Below are positions 44,729 to 51,732 of a stretch of 51,732 nucleotides of DNA, piece by piece. The DNA is taken from the NCBI GenBank assembly GCA_015039465.1, contig MU130491.1, positions 1 to 51,732 of the forward strand, written 5' to 3'. The notes under the pieces were generated by a model. The model saw only the letters and a list, made by a program, of their open reading frames with translations. It did no database searches and was not told where the DNA came from. A program made the translations under genes and the position numbers. This DNA is from Phlegmacium glaucopus (Eukaryota > Basidiomycota > Agaricomycetes > Agaricales > Cortinariaceae). Numbering within the stretch: the first letter of the stretch is position 1; every line of letters starts with the position of its first letter.

Positions 44729-46019
44729 GGCACATGATTATGAATAACGGGAAAGGAGTGGGATTCAACTTAGATAAAGTGTATGTGGTATAAGAAGTGT
44801 GTGCAGATCGCCGAGTGCTGACAGAGGCTGACAGGCGCTTAGGCTCGTGACCACCATGATCCAGTATATGGGATAAATGGGGATAAGTCTAATTACAGTG
44901 TCGGACGCTCAAACCTCACCTCCGAAGGCCCCGGATTTTGTAACTCAAAATGACCCTCCAAATTTTTTGGAATAACACCTGATTGAGGAGACCTTTTGAA
45001 CCATCTCGACGACTTGGACCCTTAATTTCCTTATATAGAATTTAATTAGAAGATGTCTCCGCATTTCGGATACAAATTAAGGGGGCTGGGTTCGAACTTC
45101 AGATTTAGCAGAATATTAATTAATAACATCATCATGATTCCTGATTGTATATGCTTTATTGAATGATGATATAAAATCGACAAAAGAAAAGCAAAGAAAG
45201 AGGACTTTGAAAGATTATGGTTGAAACGTTGAAATTCTACCTCGTATGCAATATTACCGATATACACCTTTCTCAGATGCTTTGTTATTCCTAAATTTTA
45301 ATTTTCCAAACCCCACCATTGCGCTTCTTTACCTGGTTCTTCAACGCATAGTACACAAAATACCATTGACGTTTGATTGACGTTATATTTCTTCTCATCT
45401 AGGAGACCATCGAGCAGGGGGAAGACTCGCCATTTCTTCTCGGCGGATAAGGTAAAATAAAACCCTTAACATGTCAAGTAACGTATTACGTGTGCGAGAA
45501 ATCTCATGCAGCCTCCGTGAACCATGACTTACTTCCTTTAGCGCCTATATTTATTATGACTTCTTTATACAGTTATACGCGTTTTTCTTGGACTTCAATT
45601 ACAGACGCTAACAAACCTTTATGCAATGGTGAGACAAGATTTGAAAAGGTCAGGTTGACCAATGCCTACTGTGGAAGTATTAGCGTCAACATCCATGATA
45701 AATGACACTCCATTGGCCATGTAACGAAGACTCCGGCCGACGAAAAGGATTAGAAGGCTCAGGCTCATAAGCAAAGGCTGACCATGTCCTTATCAGCAAC
45801 GGTACAATTGTAGTATCTTCGTTGCACAGAGTAAGGATAGGGGGAACATCCAAGTTGACTAATGAAGTAGATATAATAAAAATCATATCGTCTGAGTGTA
45901 ATAGATGTTATACAAAAGTGTAACAGCCACGTCGAAGTGCAGTCCTTCTACATGAAGTCCTCGGTTTTTGGTAAGGGGCCGATAGGCAGCCTTATAATTA
46001 TTCAGGAATTAGAATGCTT
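44729..46019. other. Spacer without a supported gene
   Basis: AT-rich sequence. No homology or long clean frame was recognised on either strand. The minus-strand frames at 45267-45046 and 45886-45686 have no recognisable features. Confidence 0.5.
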
Positions 46020-47180
46020 TAAGAGCAGAGAAACTTTGTCTCTATCACTCTAGGACTGGTTATTTGCCCATCCATAACTTTCAGTCGTCTTAGAAGTTAG
46101 TAGCAGTCTACTATCAATCTCTCTACCTCATTCACCCGTACCCCATCCAACCTAGCATCATGCAGACACTCTTACTCGTGTTGACGTTGTTCATCACCGC
46201 GTTCGGGAGCCTTTCATTCACCAAGGCAAGCCCTGTCGCAGGCAACCATCCTTCCCAAGTCGCCCTCGGCCCGTCCGATGTGCTTCTTGGTTGGACGGGT
46301 ATTAGAAGAAAGGTAGACGCAGACGCCTTCCAAAAACAACCGTACGCTAGCAAAGGTGGCGAACTAGGTGCTGTTTTGTATATCGCCGATGTCAGTCAAC
46401 TCTGTGTTCCATTCCACGTTATCGCTTCTGCTAATGACAATCTTTGCGGTTTTTTCGACAGAGTACCGATCTAGCCCGTTTCTTTGCAAAAGGAGAAGAA
46501 GGAAGTGGATACGTCTGCGAAGTCTACGCCAACGGAAAGGCATGGTCTATAATAGCCAAATACTGGGTCTCTCAGAAGGAGATCGTTGAATACAAAGGCA
46601 AAATGCAGGACCTCCACCCGGGCGCTGTTCTGTTCGCATCGCACACGGCTGCAGGCCTAGGCCCAGGTGATGACAGCGAACCTTGGCAAATGGGTATTAG
46701 ACCGGGCAGTATCACCCCTCTTGGCGTTACAGCCAAATGCTACCCCGCGAGTAATGCGGCTGTGGCCCCGCACAAGAAAATCAATTACGCTACTCGGCTC
46801 GATTGGAATATCCAAGGAACACCGGAGAGGGGTCCCTGAATAGTAGGTCTAGCATATAATAGACATGGGAACAGGAAGATGAGCCATCATGTAAGGGGAC
46901 GGTTGTGGAAAACGATGACTTTGTAATATTCTTAGATATATGAACTGGAATCAAGATACAAATGTTTGTATGACTCGGAACATGAAGATGAACTTACTTT
47001 TGTTCATGTTATCCGTCCAGTTTGTGTAAACTCACTAAGCGCCGAACAATCACCTCCCGGATTACCCGCAATTACTACTTCTCTCATTCCGTAAGCTCCA
47101 CCTGTACCTGCATTTGTGATATCCTACTGTTTTCTCGTGGCATTGAGGACTCAGCGGCGAAGAAGAATGACAACGAGGTG
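46020..47180 (+). repeat. Tandem segmental duplication, unit 1
   Basis: The segment from TTTAAGAGCAGAGAAAC (46018) through the gene to the CCACCTGTACCTGCATTTGTGAT region (47099) recurs at about 47745-49215. The shared parts are promoter (TAGCAGTCTACTATCAATCTCT), coding exons, intron, a downstream GTAAGGGGACGGT block, TTATCCGTCCAG, and the terminal CTGTTTTCTCGTGG block. Spacing differs because of later indels. Confidence 0.85.
46160..46839 (+). CDS. Small secreted protein, paralogue 1
   Basis: Two exons, 46160-46390 and 46462-46839 (intron 46391-46461, GTCAGT...GACAG), 202 aa. The signal peptide MQTLLLVLTLFITAFGSLSFTKASP is followed by a mature domain beginning LLGWTGIRRKVDADAFQ and GGELGAVLYIADSTDLARFFAKGEEGSGYVCEVYANG. 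The GW.G......AF......G..LYIAD..DLARFFA...GYVCEVY layout is faintly like secreted ADP-ribosyltransferase-type folds, but the similarity is weak and no catalytic residues can be assigned, so the function is left open. It ends WNIQGTPERGP. A possible TATA-like signal was not found close to the start. The paralogue 1.7 kb downstream is about 65% identical. Confidence 0.8.
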
Positions 47181-47744
47181 GGATCAATGGGGAATAAGTG
47201 GTCTAAGATGACATTGTCCCTTTCTATGTGTCACAGAACTGCTAGGTCGGGATATGCCGCGGAGATTGGGTGGGAAGCTGAGTCTGCTGAGCGCCGAGAA
47301 GTACGAATGATTCCGCCAAGATTTTCTATTGTGCTATTTTCGAAATACATTATCGTCGGCCAATCATTTCAGAAAGCTACAATCTGGGTAACAGTTACGC
47401 AATTTTCCCAGATGATATGCGAAATGATCTCCGGGAAATAGACGCCAATGAGTATTTATTTCAGTACCTTGGTACGATGCGCCAAATGTATCGGCCAGGA
47501 AAGAAAACCTTACAGTCGTTGTCAGAAATTCGCACGAATTTCAGTCAAGCAATCCTTCTTCTGTCATATAAGCTTCAAGGATGTTCGTTAAATATATAGA
47601 GTGCATCAAATAATAGTACTTATTACAACACAATTCCCGGAATTGTTCGTACTTCTCAGCGCTCAGCGTCCCACCCAATCTCCAATTGCAATTATTTTCC
47701 TGACTGAGACTCCTATTACCCACGTTATTGAGTAATGAGAATAC

Positions 47745-49215
47745 TTAAAGAGCAGAGAAACATAGTCTATCGCCCTAGGGTTGTTTCTTTGCCCATCTTT
47801 AACCTTCAGTCATTGGTTGGTAGCAGTCTACTATCAATCTCTCCATATTATTCACTCGTATTTCATCCAACCTAGCATTATGCAGCGAATCTTACTTGTG
47901 TTGACTTTGTTCATCACCACGTTCTGGAGCCTTTCATTCACCAAGGCAAGCCCTATCGAAGACGATGTTCCGTCGCAAATCCCCATCGCCCTGGACAATA
48001 TACTTATTGGTTGGAACGGTATTAGAAGAAGAGTAGACATGGACCGCTTCCAGAGACAACCGTACGCTAGCGCAGGTGGCGAGCTAGGTGCTGTTTTGTA
48101 TATCGCCGATGTCAGTCAACTTTGTATTCCATTCCACGTTAGCACTCCTATTAATGACGGTCTTTTCGACAGGGTACCGATCTAGCTCGCTTTTTTGCAA
48201 GAGGAGAAGAAGGAGCTGGATACGTCTGCCAAGTCTTCACTGTCGCAAGGCCATGGTCTCAAGTAACCAAACACTGGGTCTCTCAGCGGAATATCACTGA
48301 TTTCCATAATAACATGCACAACCTCTACCCGGGCTCTGTGTTGTTCGCATCGCACACCGCTGCAGGCCTAGGCCAACATGAAGACCGCTCACCGTGGCAA
48401 ATGGGTATCCGCGGCATACAATTTCTTGGGGTTACAGCCAGATGCTTCCCTGCGGCTAATGCGATTGTTGCACCCCACCAGAAGATAAATTACGCTACCC
48501 GGTTCGATTGGGGTATCATTGGAACACCAGAGAGAGGTCCCTGAATGGTGGCTCCAGCGTAAGAATAGCACACCATGGGAAGGGTCTTCGTGATTAAGAA
48601 AGAATAAACAAAGTTCGCGATTCCGTCGTATTACCATCATTTCAATGTAAAAATATGAAATTACTTGCCTTTCTATCAATGTTCAATTGTTCCATAAATC
48701 CCAACTGATTGTTTGTCTCCAGCATTGGGTAAAGGCGAACACGCCCTATGTGAGGAGAATATTTCATAGAGAACATGAGTGATCGTGTAAGGGGACGGTC
48801 CTGGAAAACCATGACTTTATAATATTGGAACTTAACTTACTTTTTTTCTCGTTATCCGTCCAGCTTGTACCGTCGGCTACCAAAGAAACAAACAGTCCTT
48901 GACTGTCTTGCTCTCATTACCAAGAATTCGTCCTGCACGATCCTAGACTGAGTCCCCGAACTTGATACTCCTCTTCAAGCTCTGCGACAGCGGTCAAGTT
49001 TTGTTATTGATCTAATCATGAATATTTTGAAAAACAAGGAAAAGAGTAAAACTTGATGGGAAAACTTGCCAAACGCTTAACAATTCGGTCCCGCATTGCC
49101 TGTACTTGCCTGTAATTGCTACTTCCCTTTATTCTCCCTTATTCTGCAAGATCCACCAGTACCCGCATTTGTGATGTCCTACTATTTTCCCGTGGATTTT
49201 AAGAAGGGAGTGGGT
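47745..49215 (+). repeat. Tandem segmental duplication, unit 2
   Basis: Mirrors unit 1 in the same orientation. The pair TTAAAGAGCAGAGAAACATAGTCTATC (47746) and the GTAAGGGGACGGTCCTGGAAAACCATGACTT block (48787) match 46019 and 46892. A further block (TGTACTTGCCTGTAATTGCTACTTCCC, about 49100) matches 47060-47090. Confidence 0.85.
47880..48544 (+). CDS. Small secreted protein, paralogue 2
   Basis: Exons 47880-48110 and 48173-48544 (intron 48111-48172) give about 200 aa. The start at 47880 was chosen over the longer frame because it aligns with paralogue 1 (MQRILLVLTLFITTFWSLSFTKASP) and follows the same leader sequence. The mature part keeps IGWNGIRRRVDMDRFQRQPYA, LYIADGTDLARFFARGEEGAGYVCQVF, VLFASHTAAGLG and the C-terminus GIIGTPERGP. 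The intron is shorter than in paralogue 1, and mid-protein residues (HNNMHNLYPG against YKGKMQDLHPG) differ most. It appears intact. The same function is presumed but unknown. Confidence 0.8.
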
Positions 49216-49720
49216 GATATGTTAACATAGCCGTAGTACACTCAGCTCAGCGTCAAAAAGGAATGTCACGGTCAACTGTAGTCCTGTTCATATCACGCCC
49301 CCCGAACCGTGTCAGAAAAAAGTTATGTAATATTCGGACTTTGAAACAGCGTCGCGTCAATATTGCACTACTCTTGACGCGTTTATACCTTTAAAACACC
49401 CTGTATTATTACAAATTCAATCATTATTTCATTCAAACATTGACCTTCATGGAAGAAAGCATCCAACAAGTTCAATTTTACAAGAAAACCCCTGTTAATG
49501 TAGTGCCAAATACCTTGCAGATACCCCAGAATACTTCAAACATCTGCCATCTATGTCAAGTTCCTCACTTCTATAATCTCCAAATTATCTGCAGGAATCA
49601 CCTTCTGCATATTATGTATGCATCTGATGTGTATTGTATTCCATAAGTATGAGGATTGAAAAGCTGTTGATGTTCCATTCCTGGTTGCAGTACAGTACAG
49701 TATGTCTTTACATATGAAGG

Positions 49721-50605
49721 CAAGGGGGTGTCGGGATTGAAATCCTGGACCACTACCCGGTTAGTTAGTCCTAGGGCTGCACGCCGTGACCGTACAGTAC
49801 AGAATGGACGGACCCGTAGTACGGCTGCCGTACCCGTGCCGTCAAGGCTCAGCTTGACCAACTAGACGGATGGTGGACGGGACAATCAATGACCGTCCAT
49901 TACCGTCGCAAAACGGCCGTTGACGGTATTGTACGGTATTGTATGGGTACCAATCCTTATTTTCTCACACCAACACCACCGTCTGTACGAGGTGACTAGT
50001 GCCTGCCTGTTTGACATACAAATACAGTTCTGACTTCCTGCCAGTCGAGAGACAACGATTGCGTGAAACGGCAGCAGTAAAATGTTGGAGTTGTTCAACT
50101 GTTGTAGCAGTTTTTGCAAGTGAGTAGACGATAGGTTCTTGTGAAGCCAGGCTCAAGTGGACGAGTCTAGGTGTGTCAGGGATCATCTAAGGAAACTTCA
50201 TGTCAACATACATCGTCTATATTACTACTTGGACCGCTTACAGTAAATGTCATTTTTCCAAAGCATCTTATTTCCTTGCATACGACTCAGAATCCAGGAC
50301 AGGCTCGAACTCGGAAATTTCAAGTTGAGCCGCGACCGAAAATTGAACCAGTGTTGAGCGCTGGGTTGAAAATTTAGTGATTTGTCAGCATATTTCCATT
50401 TTCGGCAGGATTCAAGTGCCGTCTGGCCGTCTACCGTACAACGGCCGTCTCCGTACCCGTCCCGTAGCCGTTGGGGTTCTGCCAACCAGACTTGACGGAC
50501 GGTGGACGGGTGAACCGTACCCGTCCTCTGACCGTCAATTGTACGGCCGTACCCGTCAGACAGTACGGTGTGCAGCCCTAGTTAGTCCCGGCTGGAGGCC
50601 CCTAA
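49721..50605. repeat. SINE-like repeat copy 1, split by a hAT-type element
   Basis: Left part CAAGGGGGTGTCGGGATTGAAATCCTGGACCACTACCCGGTTAGTTAGTCC (49721-49771). Right part after the insertion is GGCTGGAGGCCCCTAATTTTTTTT (50589-50612 approximately). It matches copy 2 at 50908-50985. The CGGGATTGAAATCC core resembles a tRNA B-box/T-arm. Confidence 0.6.
49772..50580. mobile_element. Non-autonomous hAT-superfamily element, 809 bp
   Basis: Termini TAGGGCTGCACGCCGTGACC and, at the right, GTACGGTGTGCAGCCCTA (reverse complement TAGGGCTGCACACCGTAC). A perfect 8-bp target duplication GTTAGTCC lies at 49764-49771 and 50581-50588. Subterminal GTACGG/CCGTAC-rich arrays flank an AT-normal middle. No transposase frame was seen. 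Excision in silico restores the SINE-like sequence of copy 2. Confidence 0.93.
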
Positions 50606-50612
50606 TTTTTTT

Positions 50613-50907
50613 TCTGACCCCTAAGTAGAGAGGTCTCAAAAGATGATTCCAAGACCTATTATGACTATTGGACTTGAGAAAAGTACCCTACATAGCTATA
50701 GAATACATATCACAATGTTGTATCGTACCAGTATCACCTGCACTGCATTGGACTAGAGCAGCAGCCCCGAAAATGGATTTGCGACACTTGCGAGGCATCT
50801 GGGTGGGCGAGGCGATGACGTCATATTTCCATATATAGATGTGTGCCTGATTACGTAGTATAGTTCGTCCGCCCAAGTTGGCTGAAATAAAAAATCCGAC
50901 ACTAGGT
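50613..50907. other. Spacer between SINE-like copies
   Basis: Ordinary-looking spacer; no gene or repeat recognised. Confidence 0.4.
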
Positions 50908-50985
50908 CAAGGGGGCACCGGGATCGAAATGCCGGACCGGTACCTGGTTAGTTAGTCCAGCCGGAGGCCCCGAAAAAAAAAAAAG
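50908..50985 (+). repeat. SINE-like repeat copy 2 with A-tail
   Basis: CAAGGGGGCACCGGGATCGAAATGCC, GGACCGGTACCTGGTTAGTTAGTCCAGCCGGAGGCCCC, then GAAAAAAAAAAAA. The A-run at the plus 3' end suggests retroposition. Reverse complement GGGGCCT...GTGCCCCC can pair end to end like an acceptor stem, and TTTCGATCCC resembles a B-box. These are tRNA-like hints only: the D-arm region is not recognisable. Confidence 0.5.
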
Positions 50986-51217
50986 GACTTCACCAGAATT
51001 AGGCTTTAAAACATCGATTTAAAGCTATTAAGGCCTTAATACATGCATAAGATGTTCAGGAATGGGTTTCTCTAGTAGCATAGGTCTGGTGTAGGTAGAT
51101 GAGACTATAATATTTATATTTTATGGGTAATCACGCTATTTACAACCGGTATCTATAAGCAATTTGCAACACACTGAACCTAACTGCACCAAAACGGCAC
51201 ATAATCTAATCGCAGGC

Positions 51218-51732
51218 ATGGCCTCAAGTAGCAGCAGTTTGGTGAGTCAAAGCCGCAACTGCACATACTACTAGCTCACTGACGAACTGCCAATCCATAC
51301 TTTGAAGCCCCTGTCAATCCTCGATGCAGATGGATACGCAGTTTGCCCAGACTGCAGTACCCGCATAAATTGTGGTACCATTGGACTTGCCAACCTCGAA
51401 AAACGCCATCGCGGAACGAAAGCCTGTAACGAGGCACGAGCTAAACGAGATAAGGGTGCCAAAATGAAGAAAAACGGATCAATACTCTCCTTTTTGAAAC
51501 ATAAAGTAGCCACAGTACCGTTGACAGTCGGCAGTTCAGCACCTATCCACAGTCATAAGTTGGGTCAAATACCTCCAGCAGAAGCCAGTCCTATCATACC
51601 TATCAATCCAACTCTTGGAGGAGTTGCTTCTCGAATCTCACAACCTGTTTCGGAGCCGACTGCAGACAATTTGATCAGCAAGTTATGGAGATTGGTCAAA
51701 AGCTTACCAGATAGCATCCCTGAAGCCTCAGA
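51218..51732 (+). CDS. Transposon-like zinc-finger gene, N-terminal part (runs off the end)
   Basis: The ATG at 51218 starts MASSSSSL. A very short (33-bp) GTGAGT...CTAG intron joins in phase to LTDELPIHTLKPLSILDADGYAVCPDCSTRINCGTIGLANLEKRHRGTKACNEARAK. The CPDC...H(x5)C spacing is a BED/C2H2-like finger resembling the N-terminal 'INVGT...NL..H...K.C' fingers I recall from transposon-related mushroom genes. A basic stretch with SILSFLKHK follows, then a Pro/Ser-rich linker, and the frame is still open at 51732. The start and short intron are tentative. Confidence 0.6.

Noticed and set aside
47022..47441. 139-codon plus-strand frame
   Set aside because: It lies in the duplicated 3' flank, has no counterpart frame in the second unit and no recognisable features.
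46160..48544. Calling the secreted pair ADP-ribosyltransferases
   Set aside because: The similarity is limited to a general layout; the characteristic catalytic residues cannot be placed with confidence.

Overview
The window is fungal nuclear DNA, most likely from a mushroom-forming basidiomycete (Agaricomycetes, probably Agaricales). Host genes are split by many introns of about 50-60 bp, and several belong to families typical of these fungi: a TRI5-like sesquiterpene synthase, DUF6699, DUF6534 and DUF5648 proteins, and a Hul5/UBE3C-type HECT ligase. Among and around them lies a dense layer of decayed transposable elements. No rRNA, clear tRNA or CRISPR array was found.

Layout. 1-2,080 is gene-free repeat DNA with a 46-bp tandem satellite. 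2,150-11,040 holds a KDZ-type transposase fragment and four genes of agaricomycete 'repeat-neighbourhood' families: an unrecognised minus-strand gene, a small gene with a nonsense codon, an RNase H1 N-terminal-domain gene, and a large Pro/Ser-rich gene. TTATCCAT/ATGGATAA repeat clusters bound them, in opposite orientation on the two sides. 11,360-12,575 is a complete five-exon terpene synthase. 13,098-14,190 is an unrecognised, possibly decayed gene. 14,930-16,409 is a Ser/Pro-rich protein. 16,770-19,203 is a decayed RecQ-like helicase flanked by inverted repeats.

20,000-33,700 is a nested graveyard. It contains a broken DUF5648 copy, an LTR split by a hAT-type element with an 8-bp target duplication, a zinc-cluster gene interrupted by a solo LTR, and a dead Ty3/Gypsy retrotransposon on the minus strand whose two ends do not carry recognisably matching LTRs.

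33,747-44,728 is the main host-gene block: a secreted DUF5648 protein (parent of the broken inverted copy), the HECT ligase, a DUF6699 protein, an F-box-like protein and a DUF6534 membrane protein. 46,020-49,215 is a tandem segmental duplication with two paralogous small secreted proteins. 49,700-51,000 has a second hAT-type element inserted into a SINE-like repeat. The window ends inside the N-terminus of a transposon-like zinc-finger gene.

A recurring theme is CGA-to-TGA, CAG-to-TAG and TGG-to-TGA/TAG nonsense mutations in the mobile genes (KDZ, RecQ, Gypsy gag/RT/integrase, zinc-cluster gene), as expected from C-to-T decay. The host genes for which I worked out exon joins read cleanly, apart from a one-base discrepancy at the start of the DUF6534 gene. 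Exon joins come from reading splice signals by eye. Family names come from recognised motifs, not from searches.
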